From: Variovorax sp. YR216
Lineage (GTDB): Bacteria; Pseudomonadota; Gammaproteobacteria; Burkholderiales; Burkholderiaceae_C
DNA: 64,000 nt
Direction of reading: 5' to 3'
Assembly (NCBI RefSeq): GCF_900107745.1
Contig: NZ_FNRO01000004.1
Coordinates: forward strand, 525,149 to 589,148
Part shown: piece by piece, positions 1-7,395 of the stretch
How positions within the stretch are numbered: the first letter of the stretch is position 1
Layout: the number at the start of each line of letters is the position of its first letter
Notes under the pieces: model-generated
Told to the model about the DNA's origin: nothing
What the model saw: only the letters and a program-made list of their open reading frames with translations
Database searches by the model: none
Translations under genes and position numbers: made by a program

Positions 1-936
1 GTGATCGGCGTCCAGATGAACGATTCGGACGCCATGATCCAGTCGGTCGCCGCGAAAGAACGTGTGGCGCTTCCCGACGTGGGCCTCTTCTCCGACGGCA
101 CTGCGGTCAAGCTGGTCGGCGAGGAGACCTTCCGGCTGGCATCGGGACTGGTCGATGAATACATCGCCGTCGATACCGACGCCGTTTGCGCCGCCATCAA
201 GGACATCTTCATCGACACCCGCAGCATCGTCGAACCCGCGGGCGCGCTCGCTGTCGCCGCGATCAAGCAATATGTCGAGGAGCGCGGCACGCGTGGCGAG
301 ACCTACGCCGCCATCCTGTGCGGCGCCAACATGAATTTCGACCGGCTGCGCTTCGTCGCGGAGCGCGCGGAGGTCGGCGAGGAGCGCGAGGCGCTGTTTG
401 CGGTCACCATTCCCGAGGAACGCGGCAGCTTTCGCCGCTTCTGCGAACTAGTCGGGCAGTTGCCGGGCGCTTCGCGCAACGTCACCGAGTTCAACTACCG
501 CATCAGCGACTCGAAGGAAGCGCACGTCTTCGTCGGGCTGACCACCACAGCGCGGGGCGAATCGAAGACGATCGCGGATACCTTCGTGGCGCACGGCTTT
601 GGCGCCATCGACCTCACGCACGACGAGCTCGCGAAGGAGCACATCCGTCACCTCGTCGGCGGTCGCACGGGCCTCGCGCACGACGAGCGGCTGTTGCGGT
701 TCGTGTTCCCGGAGCGACCCGGCGCCCTGCTGAAGTTCCTGAGCCTGCTGCGGCCGAACTGGAACATCAGCCTCTTCCACTACCGAAACCAGGGCGCCGA
801 TTACGGGCGCATCCTCGTCGGACTGCAGGTTCCTGCGACCGACAACGCGGCCTTCGACGAATTCCTCCAGACGCTGGGCTACCCCTTCGTCGAGGAAACC
901 CAGAACCCCGCGTACCGACTGTTCCTGCAGGCCTGA
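1..936 (+). CDS. ilvA: Threonine ammonia-lyase, biosynthetic (5'-truncated)
   Basis: Deaminates threonine to 2-oxobutanoate, the first committed step of isoleucine synthesis, in the cytoplasm. Only the C-terminal 311 residues are inside the window; the reading frame is open to base 1. The first ~110 residues are the end of the PLP-dependent catalytic domain (GALAVAAIKQY). Two ACT-like regulatory repeats follow, at about residues 130-205 and 222-300 (PEERGSFRRFCEL; FPERPGALLKFLSLL). Two repeats are typical of the long isoleucine-feedback-inhibited form rather than the short catabolic TdcB. The PLP lysine lies upstream of the window and cannot be checked. The stop is 10 bp from the convergent end of gspC. 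Confidence 0.93.
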   Translation: MIGVQMNDSDAMIQSVAAKERVALPDVGLFSDGTAVKLVGEETFRLASGLVDEYIAVDTDAVCAAIKDIFIDTRSIVEPAGALAVAAIKQYVEERGTRGETYAAILCGANMNFDRLRFVAERAEVGEEREALFAVTIPEERGSFRRFCELVGQLPGASRNVTEFNYRISDSKEAHVFVGLTTTARGESKTIADTFVAHGFGAIDLTHDELAKEHIRHLVGGRTGLAHDERLLRFVFPERPGALLKFLSLLRPNWNISLFHYRNQGADYGRILVGLQVPATDNAAFDEFLQTLGYPFVEETQNPAYRLFLQA

Positions 937-946
937 GCTGGCGCGC

Positions 947-1609
947 TCAACTCGGCTCGGCCGGCGGCGCCATCACCGGCGCGACGCCTGGCGTGGGGAA
1001 ATTCGGCGGGAACGGCGGTGGGGCCGTGATGGCGGGCGGCGCACCCGCCGGTGACGGCGGTGCTGCCACAGCCGGTTGCGTCGGCGCCACCGCGGCGGGC
1101 TGAGGTGGAGCCGCCAGAGCTGGCTGCAGCGGCGGCTGGAGCGGCCGCGACGGCGACGGCATCGCCAAAGGCCGCGTCGGCAGTTGCAGCGTCAAGGCCG
1201 CCTTGCCATCAGCGCTTGGGCCGAGCGCGGCCCCGCGCGTCGTCACGGACTGAAGCACGAATCCGTCAACCACCTTGGCACCGACCTTGAACGGGCGCGC
1301 AGGCTTTCCATCGACCGCGATGAGCGCTGCGCCCTGCTGGTCCGCATCCGCGACCACGCCGAGCAGCGCGAAGCGACTTGCCGCCTCGGGTGTGGCGGCC
1401 ACGGGCTGGTTCGAAACAGCGCCCAGCATCTGCGCCACGGCCGCCGGATCGGGCTCCAGCGGGGCCTTGACGACAGCAGGCGGTGCAACTGCGTCGGAGG
1501 GCGCCGTCAATCTCAGGCCCCAGAACACGACGCTCGCTGCCGCGAGCGCCCAGATACCGGCTGTCGCAGTGGCTGCGGGCCATCGGGCAGGTGCGTAAGG
1601 GACTGACAT
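947..1609 (-). CDS. gspC: Type II secretion system protein GspC
   Basis: Inner-membrane clamp protein that connects the GspLM platform to the GspD secretin. It has a short cytoplasmic N-terminus, one membrane segment at about residues 17-34 (IWALAAASVVFWGLRL), and a periplasmic homology region at about 60-145 (FALLGVVADADQQGAALIAV). The tail from about residue 150 is rich in Pro and Ala; no PDZ domain is visible there, although many enterobacterial GspC proteins have one. It is the only gsp gene on the minus strand and diverges from gspG across 68 bp, so the two halves probably share a promoter region. At 220 residues it is short for the family. Confidence 0.82.
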   Translation of the reverse strand: MSVPYAPARWPAATATAGIWALAAASVVFWGLRLTAPSDAVAPPAVVKAPLEPDPAAVAQMLGAVSNQPVAATPEAASRFALLGVVADADQQGAALIAVDGKPARPFKVGAKVVDGFVLQSVTTRGAALGPSADGKAALTLQLPTRPLAMPSPSRPLQPPLQPALAAPPQPAAVAPTQPAVAAPPSPAGAPPAITAPPPFPPNFPTPGVAPVMAPPAEPS

Positions 1610-1677
1610 AAGGCCGGATTATCATTCAGCGAACACGGCGAGCGCCGCCCTCCCCCACGGGTTTCTCATTCAAATCC
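1610..1677. promoter_or_regulatory. Divergent gspC/gspG promoter region
   Basis: This 68-bp non-coding gap separates the divergent gspC and gspG starts and must carry the 5' signals for both. No strong -35/-10 pair or clear purine-rich site before gspG is obvious by eye. Confidence 0.4.
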
Positions 1678-2118
1678 ATGCCCCTCTCCCACCGCTCCAT
1701 TTCACGCACCCTGCAGCGCGGCTTCACGCTGATCGAACTGATGGTGGTGCTGGTCATCATCGGCGTGCTCGCTGCACTGATCGTTCCCAACGTCATCGAA
1801 CGCGCGGACGACGCACGCGTGACCGCAGCCAAGACCGACATCAACAACCTGATGCAGGCGCTCAAGCTCTACCGGCTGGACAACCAGCGCTACCCGACCG
1901 CGGAGCAAGGGCTGCAGGCACTGGTCGCGCGCCCGACCACCGGGCCGGCGGCGCCCAACTGGAAGCCCTATATCGACAAGCTGCCCAACGACCCATGGGG
2001 CCACCCCTACCAGTTCATGAATCCGGGCATCAAGGGCGAGGTCGACGTGCTTTCGCTCGGCGCCGACGGCCAGCCCGGCGGCGAGGGCAAGAATGCCGAC
2101 ATCGGCAGTTGGCAGTAG
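1678..2118 (+). CDS. gspG: Type II secretion major pseudopilin GspG
   Basis: Major subunit of the periplasmic pseudopilus that pushes substrates through the secretin. The class III leader ends at Gly15, followed by Phe16 (RGFTLIELMVVLVIIG), with the conserved Glu at +5 that guides assembly. The C-terminal part has the GspG hallmarks YPTAEQGLQALV and DPWGHPYQFMNPG and an acidic loop that binds calcium in known structures. The length (146 residues) is normal. It is the first gene of the plus-strand gsp operon and its end overlaps gspH by 26 bp. Confidence 0.97.
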   Translation: MPLSHRSISRTLQRGFTLIELMVVLVIIGVLAALIVPNVIERADDARVTAAKTDINNLMQALKLYRLDNQRYPTAEQGLQALVARPTTGPAAPNWKPYIDKLPNDPWGHPYQFMNPGIKGEVDVLSLGADGQPGGEGKNADIGSWQ

Positions 2119-2596
2119 GCGCGGCTGGCGACCTTTCCAGCGGGTACGCCGCGCAGGTCGCGGGTTCACGCTGCTCGAGCTGCTGGTCGTGATTGCGATC
2201 ATCGCGGTCGCTACCGCGGGCGTGAGCTTCGCGATGCGCGATTCCGCCCAGGCCGCGCTCGATCGCGAAGCGGAAAGGCTCGCAGCCCTGCTCGAATCGG
2301 CGCGCGCGCAATCGCGTGCGAGCGGCATCGTCGTGCGCTGGCGGCCGACGCCCGAAGGGCCCGGCAACTTCGCCTTCGACGGCCTGCCCGTCGGCACGCT
2401 GCCGACCATGTGGCTCAACGAAGGCATCGCGGCCCAGCCGATGACGGCGGGCCGGGTGGCGATGCCGGCGCTGCAGCTCGGGCCCGATCCGATCATTCCA
2501 TCCCAACAGGTGCTGCTGACCTCCGAGACGCTGCCCAACCGCAGCCTGATCGTCGGCACCGATGGCCTGCGGCCGTTCACGGTGATGACGCCATGA
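2093..2596 (+). CDS. gspH: Type II secretion minor pseudopilin GspH
   Basis: Minor pseudopilin of the pseudopilus tip. The prepilin cleavage site is after Gly24 (GRGFTLLELLVVIAIIAV), with Glu at +5 and a hydrophobic helix after it; the rest resembles the GspH beta-domain. The start lies inside the end of gspG (26-bp overlap), which implies coupled translation. The 24-residue leader is long for this class and no better downstream start is seen. The stop overlaps the gspI start in an ATGA. Confidence 0.9.
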   Translation: MPTSAVGSRRGWRPFQRVRRAGRGFTLLELLVVIAIIAVATAGVSFAMRDSAQAALDREAERLAALLESARAQSRASGIVVRWRPTPEGPGNFAFDGLPVGTLPTMWLNEGIAAQPMTAGRVAMPALQLGPDPIIPSQQVLLTSETLPNRSLIVGTDGLRPFTVMTP

Positions 2597-2958
2597 AACG
2601 CGTGCGTCAGGCCGGCTTCACGCTGATCGAGGTGCTGGTCGCGCTGGGCATCGTCGCGATTGCGCTCGCCGCGGGCACGCAGGCGAGCATGGCACTCACC
2701 CGCAATGCACAGCGCCAGTCCGATGTGATGCTGGCCCAGATCTGCGCCGAGAACGAGCTCATCAAGACCCGCCTCGCCAAGCAGCTGCCCGCGGTCGGCG
2801 ACGCCGGCTCCACCTGCGTGCAGGCAGAAGCCACATTCGGCGTCACCGTCTCGACCACCGCCACGCTGAACCCCAACTTCCGCCGCGTGGACGTGCAGGT
2901 GGTGGATGTGGACCAGGCGCCGGTGCTGCGCATTTCAACCGTCGTGGGGCGCTACTGA
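2593..2958 (+). CDS. gspI: Type II secretion minor pseudopilin GspI
   Basis: Minor pseudopilin that forms the GspI-J-K tip complex. The 121-residue protein starts at the ATG overlapping the gspH stop (ATGA at 2593-2596). The leader is MKRVRQAG, cleaved before Phe9 (GFTLIEVLVALGIVAIALAAG), with Glu at +5. The residue pattern AENELIKTRLAKQ after the helix is typical of GspI. The stop overlaps the gspJ start by one base. Confidence 0.93.
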   Translation: MKRVRQAGFTLIEVLVALGIVAIALAAGTQASMALTRNAQRQSDVMLAQICAENELIKTRLAKQLPAVGDAGSTCVQAEATFGVTVSTTATLNPNFRRVDVQVVDVDQAPVLRISTVVGRY

Positions 2959-3605
2959 TGCGTCGCTCGCACGGCTTCACGCTCATCGAGCTGCTGGTCG
3001 CAATCGCGGTCATGTCGCTGCTCGCGATCATGAGCTGGCGCGGCCTCGACGGCATGGCCCGCGCACAGGCACAGAACCGCGAGCGCGGGGATGCGGTGCT
3101 CACCCTGCAGACCGCCCTGACCCAATGGGGCGCCGACCTCGATGCCACGGTGGCGCTGTCGCGGATCAGCGCCATCGACTGGGATGGCCGCGTGCTGCGC
3201 ATGACCCGCCGCAGCACCGATGGCAACACGCCGCGCATCCATGTCGTGGCCTGGACGCTGCTGACGGACCCGGCGACGGGTACCCGGTGGCGCCGCTGGC
3301 AATCGCCGGGATTCACCACCCAGCCCGAGTGGCAGCAGGCATGGGATCGCGCAGCGGCGTGGGCGCAGGGCAGTTCCACCGACGCGGGCGACGCCCAGGT
3401 CGACCTGCTGCCGCTCGCCGAATGGCGCGTCTACTACTTCCGGAACGACACCTGGAGCCCGGCGGTCAGCGCCGAAGCGCTCGGCACCAGCACTCCCTTG
3501 CCTGACGGCGTCAGGCTGGTCATCAGCATTCCCCAGGGTGCACCGCTGTCGGGCACGATCACGCGCGACTGGGTGCGCCCTTCCGTCACCGTGCCCAAGT
3601 CATGA
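2958..3605 (+). CDS. gspJ: Type II secretion minor pseudopilin GspJ
   Basis: Third tip pseudopilin. The leader is only six residues (MRRSHG), with cleavage before Phe7 (GFTLIELLVAIAVMSLLAI) and Glu at +5. The motif MSWRGLDGMARAQ directly after the helix is characteristic of GspJ. The length of 215 residues is normal. It shares one base with the gspI stop and overlaps gspK by four bases, so the H-I-J-K tip genes are tightly coupled. Confidence 0.93.
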   Translation: MRRSHGFTLIELLVAIAVMSLLAIMSWRGLDGMARAQAQNRERGDAVLTLQTALTQWGADLDATVALSRISAIDWDGRVLRMTRRSTDGNTPRIHVVAWTLLTDPATGTRWRRWQSPGFTTQPEWQQAWDRAAAWAQGSSTDAGDAQVDLLPLAEWRVYYFRNDTWSPAVSAEALGTSTPLPDGVRLVISIPQGAPLSGTITRDWVRPSVTVPKS

Positions 3606-4696
3606 AGCGAACCCAGCGCGGCGCGGCCCTGTTGACCGCCATGCTCACCGTGACGCTGGTCGCGACCTTCGCGGCGGCCGCGCTCTGGCAGCAATGGCGC
3701 TCCACGGAAATCGAAGGCGCCGAGCGCGCGCGCGTGCAGTCGGGCTGGATCCTGATCGGGGCGCTGGACTGGTCGCGGCTGATCCTGCGCGAAGACGCGC
3801 GCGCCAGTTCCGCCTCCGGCGGCGCCGACCATCTCGCCGAACCGTGGGCCGTCCCGCTGGCGGAGGCCAAGCTGTCGAGCTTCCTGGCGGCCGACAAGAA
3901 CATTTCCAGCGACGCGCTCGAGGGGCTGCCGGATGCCTTTCTTTCGGGCCAGATCATCGACGCGCAATCCAAGCTCAACGTGCTGAACCTGGTCGACGGC
4001 GGCAAGCCGGTGGAATCGGCCGTCACCGCGTTCACCAGGCTCTTCCAGTTGCTGGATTTGCCGGCCGGCGAGGTCAGCGTGCTCGTCAGCAACCTGCAGC
4101 GCGCATTGCCACCGGCCGCGGCCACGAGCACCAGCAGCACGGGAACGGCCAGCACCACGACAACGGGAACGACTTCGACCACCTCGACCGGGTCGGCTTC
4201 CACGACGTCAACGACCGGCACGACTGGCACCACGACCGCGAGCAACAGCCCGGGCACCGGGCCGCTGATGCCCCAGCACACCTACCAGCTGGTCTGGCTC
4301 GGCCTGTCGTCGTCGACCGCGGCGGCGCTGGAGCCGTACGTGACGGTGCTTCCGGTGAAAACGCCGCTCAACCTCAACACCGCCAGCGCCGAGGCAATCT
4401 ACGCGAGTGCGCCAAAACTCGACATGGCCAGCGCCAAGCGGCTGGTCGAGCGCCGCGCCCGAAGCTATTTCCGAAGCCCGGCCGATGCCAGTGCGCTGGT
4501 ACAGGAAAGCTCCACGCAGTTCACCGACACCAACCAGTACAGCGTGGCCACCAGCTACTTCGAAGTACAGGCCCGCCTGCGGCTCGACAACGCCTGGGTC
4601 GAGGAGCGAACCCTGCTCCAGAGAGACAACCTCGATGTCCGCATCGTGTGGCGGGAGCGTGGCGCCGGCGCCACGGTCCTGCCGCCGAAATCCTGA
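3602..4696 (+). CDS. gspK: Type II secretion minor pseudopilin GspK with Thr/Ser-rich insert
   Basis: Caps the pseudopilus tip. The leader ends at Gly7 (RGAALLTAMLTVTLVATFA). The Glu at +5 is absent, as expected for GspK. The two alpha-domain halves are recognisable, including the helix-hairpin-helix-like stretch TPLNLNTASAEAIYAS after residue ~255. Between them, at about residues 172-220, lies an insert made almost only of Thr, Ser, Gly and Ala. It makes the protein 364 residues, somewhat longer than usual. The ATGA overlap with gspJ fixes the start. Confidence 0.93.
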   Translation: MKRTQRGAALLTAMLTVTLVATFAAAALWQQWRSTEIEGAERARVQSGWILIGALDWSRLILREDARASSASGGADHLAEPWAVPLAEAKLSSFLAADKNISSDALEGLPDAFLSGQIIDAQSKLNVLNLVDGGKPVESAVTAFTRLFQLLDLPAGEVSVLVSNLQRALPPAAATSTSSTGTASTTTTGTTSTTSTGSASTTSTTGTTGTTTASNSPGTGPLMPQHTYQLVWLGLSSSTAAALEPYVTVLPVKTPLNLNTASAEAIYASAPKLDMASAKRLVERRARSYFRSPADASALVQESSTQFTDTNQYSVATSYFEVQARLRLDNAWVEERTLLQRDNLDVRIVWRERGAGATVLPPKS

Positions 4697-4833
4697 CGGC
4701 TGAGTCCACCTGGCGTTGATTGGGTCAAGAATATTTGCAACGCCCGTAGCTCCTGTATGGGACGCTATCAAATCTGTAGCGGCAATTGTCGTCCCGCACC
4801 TACAATGACGACCCTTTTTCTCCCTCCATAACC
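4697..4833 (+). promoter_or_regulatory. gspK-gspL gap with possible internal promoter and leader ORF
   Basis: This 137-bp gap is the largest break in the G-to-E operon and is AT-richer than its surroundings. A -10-like hexamer TACAAT sits at 4801-4806. An ATG at 4805 opens a nine-codon frame that stops at 4829-4831, two bases before the likely gspL GTG start. The gap could hold a secondary promoter for gspL onwards; no matching -35 is clear. Confidence 0.3.
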
Positions 4834-6036
4834 GTGCTGCTTGTAACTATTCCTCTCACATCCGGTTCGGCGACCGCCGAATACGGCTGGGCGGATTGGT
4901 CCAGCGACGGGCGCAAGCTGCATGCCCAGGGGACTGCGCCCGCAGCGCTGTTGCCGCCCGGCGATGAAGTCGTGCTCGGGGTGCCGATCGCGGCGCTTTC
5001 CTGGCACCAGGTCACGCTGCCACAGGGCAGCATGAGCGGCGGCGCCCGGCTGCGCTCCGTGCTCAACGGCCTGCTCGAGGACCACCTCCTCGACGATCCT
5101 GAATCCCTGCATTTCGCGCTGGAGCCCGGCGCGCACGTCGGCGCCCCGGTCTGGGTGGCGGCCTGCAGCCGGATCTGGCTGCGCAGTGCCGTCCAGGCCC
5201 TGGAAGCGGCCGGCCGCCGCGTGACGCGCATCATTCCCGAATTCGCCCCCGCGCCCGCGGACGGTCCCTCGATGCTCTTCGTCGTCGGCGAGCCCGACGC
5301 GGCGGTCTGCGTGATCACCGGTCCTGATGGCGTGGCGACGCTGCCCTTCGACAGCGCGGGCCTCGCGGTAGCGGGCACGCTTGCGCCCGGCACCAGCGCG
5401 CTGGCCGAACCCGCGGTCTCCGAGCTGGCCGAAAGCGTCCTCGGCCAGCGCGTGCCGATCGTCAAGCCGGCGGAGCGCTGGCTCCAGGCCAGCGAGTCGC
5501 CCTGGGACCTCGCGCAATTCGATCTCGCCTCCACCGGACGCGCCCGTGCGAGCAAGAAGCTCGCGGCGATCTCGCGCGAACTGTGGCGCGGCCGCCGGTG
5601 GCGCGCGGCGCGCTGGGGTGCGGCGGTGCTGGTGCTGGCGCAGCTCGTCGGTCTCAACGCATGGGCCTGGAAGGAGCGCAGCGCGCTCGAAGCCAAGCGC
5701 GCTGCGGTGCGCAACGTGCTCACGCAGACCTTTCCCTCGGTGCAGCTCGTGGTCGATGCCCCGGTCCAGATGTCGCGCGAAGTCGCGGCGCTGCAGCAGG
5801 CGACCGGCGGCGTCACCGCCGGCGATTTCGAACCCATGCTGGGTGCGCTCTCGGCAAGCCTGCCGCGCGGGCGCGTGCCGACGGCCATCGATTTCGGCGG
5901 CGGCCAGCTTCGCCTGCGCGGCCTGGGCTTGCAGCCATCCGAACTGACCAGCGTGACCTCGGCGCTGTCTTCGCGCGGCTACAGCGCGCGCAGCGAAGGC
6001 GATCTCCTGCTCGTGCAGGCGGAGGCGACGCGATGA
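4834..6036 (+). CDS. gspL: Type II secretion inner-membrane protein GspL
   Basis: Recruits the GspE ATPase to the membrane platform. The N-terminal ~240 residues are the actin-like cytoplasmic domain (HQVTLPQGSMSGGARLRSVL). One membrane segment follows at about residues 268-286 (AAVLVLAQLVGLNAWAW), then a periplasmic ferredoxin-like domain. The start is uncertain. GTG at 4834 gives an N-terminus of the expected form (VLLVTIPLTSGSA); a TTG at 4786 in the same frame would add 16 unlikely residues. Neither has a good ribosome-binding site. The stop overlaps gspM in an ATGA. Confidence 0.85.
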   Translation: MLLVTIPLTSGSATAEYGWADWSSDGRKLHAQGTAPAALLPPGDEVVLGVPIAALSWHQVTLPQGSMSGGARLRSVLNGLLEDHLLDDPESLHFALEPGAHVGAPVWVAACSRIWLRSAVQALEAAGRRVTRIIPEFAPAPADGPSMLFVVGEPDAAVCVITGPDGVATLPFDSAGLAVAGTLAPGTSALAEPAVSELAESVLGQRVPIVKPAERWLQASESPWDLAQFDLASTGRARASKKLAAISRELWRGRRWRAARWGAAVLVLAQLVGLNAWAWKERSALEAKRAAVRNVLTQTFPSVQLVVDAPVQMSREVAALQQATGGVTAGDFEPMLGALSASLPRGRVPTAIDFGGGQLRLRGLGLQPSELTSVTSALSSRGYSARSEGDLLLVQAEATR

Positions 6037-6587
6037 AGTGGACCCAGACCCTCGAAGCCCGCTGGCAGGCCTGGTGGCCTGAACTGGGCGCGCGCGAGCA
6101 GCGCCTGGTCATCGCCGCCGGTGCGCTGGTGGCGGTTGCCCTGTTCTGGTGGATCGGCCTTGCGCCGGCACTGCGCACGCTGTCTTCCGCCCCTGCCGAA
6201 CATGCGCAGCTCGATGCGCAACTGCAGAACATGATGAACCTGCGGACGCAGGCCAAGGCCCTGCAATCGCAACCGCGCGCAAGCCGCGACGACGCCATGC
6301 GCAGCCTCGAAACCTCGGTGCGCGAGGACTTGCGCGGCACGGGGCAGCTGCAATCCGCGGGCGTCGGCGAAGGCGCGACCATCGCGGTGCGCGGCGCATC
6401 CGCCGAAACGCTGGCGCAATGGTTTACGCAAGTGCGCAGCAATGCCCGGGCGGTTCCGCGCGAGGTCCACCTGACGCGCAACACGCAGCAAGGCGGCAAG
6501 TCGCCGGGCACCACGGGTTCCGCGGGCGCCGAGCCTTCGGGCTCGCGCTGGGATGGCACCCTCGTCATGAGCCTGCCGGCACGCTGA
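6033..6587 (+). CDS. gspM: Type II secretion inner-membrane protein GspM
   Basis: Partner of GspL in the inner-membrane platform. This 184-residue protein has a short cytoplasmic start, one membrane helix at about residues 25-47 (LVIAAGALVAVALFWWIGLA), a coiled-coil-prone stretch, and a small C-terminal domain (ETLAQWFTQVRSNARAV). The ATG overlaps the gspL stop by four bases. Position and topology support the call more than sequence conservation, which is low in this family. Confidence 0.88.
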   Translation: MKWTQTLEARWQAWWPELGAREQRLVIAAGALVAVALFWWIGLAPALRTLSSAPAEHAQLDAQLQNMMNLRTQAKALQSQPRASRDDAMRSLETSVREDLRGTGQLQSAGVGEGATIAVRGASAETLAQWFTQVRSNARAVPREVHLTRNTQQGGKSPGTTGSAGAEPSGSRWDGTLVMSLPAR

Positions 6588-6589
6588 CC

Positions 6590-7393
6590 ATGGCCGCACG
6601 ACGCCCCGCCCAAAACTCCGACGGCGCCTCCGGCTGGCGCTGGGCGGCACTCGGCGGGCTGGTCGGGGTCATCTTCGCGCTCGCCTTCTTCGCGCCGGCA
6701 CGCTGGCTGGCGGCCGGGCTGTCCCAGTGGAGCAACGGTCACCTGAAGCTGGTCAACGCGCGCGGCACGGTCTGGACCGGCACCGCGGGACTGGTGTTCT
6801 CGAGCGGCGCGGGCGGCGCCGAGGCGATCTCGCTGCCGGGCACGCTCGGCTGGACGCTGCGCCCACGCTGGGACGGCGTCACTGCAGCACTCGACCTGCC
6901 GTGCTGCGCCGCCAAGCCGCTGGAGTTCAGCGCGCGGCCGCGTCCCGGAGGGCTCGAACTCGCATGGCGCGACGGTCAGTCGCGCTGGCCTGCCGCACTG
7001 CTGACCGGCTTTGGCGCCCCCTGGAACACGCTCAAGCTCGACGGCACCATGGACGTCTCGATGCAGGCCTTCAGCCTGCGCTGGAACGGCCCTCAACTCG
7101 CACTCGCAGGCCGCGCGGTCCTCGACGCGACCGACATTTCCTCGAGTCTCTCGACCCTGAAGCCCATGGGCAGTTACCGGGTGGCCCTCGAGGGCGGCCC
7201 GTCGCCGAGCCTGCTCCTGACCACCCGCGAGGGCAGCGGCCTGCAGCTCAGCGGCAGCGGCCGATGGAATGGCAGCGCACTGCACTTCGACGGCGAGGCC
7301 AGCGCCGCGCCAGGCCGCGAAGACGCACTCTCGAATCTGTTGAACATCATCGGGCGACGCGAAGGCGCACGCTCGCTCATCACACTGGGATGA
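6590..7393 (+). CDS. gspN: Type II secretion protein GspN
   Basis: Accessory type II secretion component present in only some systems; its exact role is unsettled. The 267-residue protein has one N-terminal membrane helix at about residues 17-40 (LGGLVGVIFALAFFAPARWL) and a periplasmic region with the family's ARGTVWTGTAGLVF pattern near residue 60. It starts two bases after the gspM stop and ends against the gspD start. Its place between gspM and gspD matches other Burkholderiales clusters. Confidence 0.88.
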   Translation: MAARRPAQNSDGASGWRWAALGGLVGVIFALAFFAPARWLAAGLSQWSNGHLKLVNARGTVWTGTAGLVFSSGAGGAEAISLPGTLGWTLRPRWDGVTAALDLPCCAAKPLEFSARPRPGGLELAWRDGQSRWPAALLTGFGAPWNTLKLDGTMDVSMQAFSLRWNGPQLALAGRAVLDATDISSSLSTLKPMGSYRVALEGGPSPSLLLTTREGSGLQLSGSGRWNGSALHFDGEASAAPGREDALSNLLNIIGRREGARSLITLG

Positions 7394-7395
7394 TC

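Noticed and set aside
947..1609. Plus-strand frames of 79-176 residues over gspC
   Set aside because: The minus strand has a GspC-like membrane helix and homology region; the plus frames are Arg-rich without domains.
4121..4264. A CRISPR or tandem-repeat array
   Set aside because: The repetition is degenerate Thr/Ser codons inside gspK, without regular unit length or spacers.
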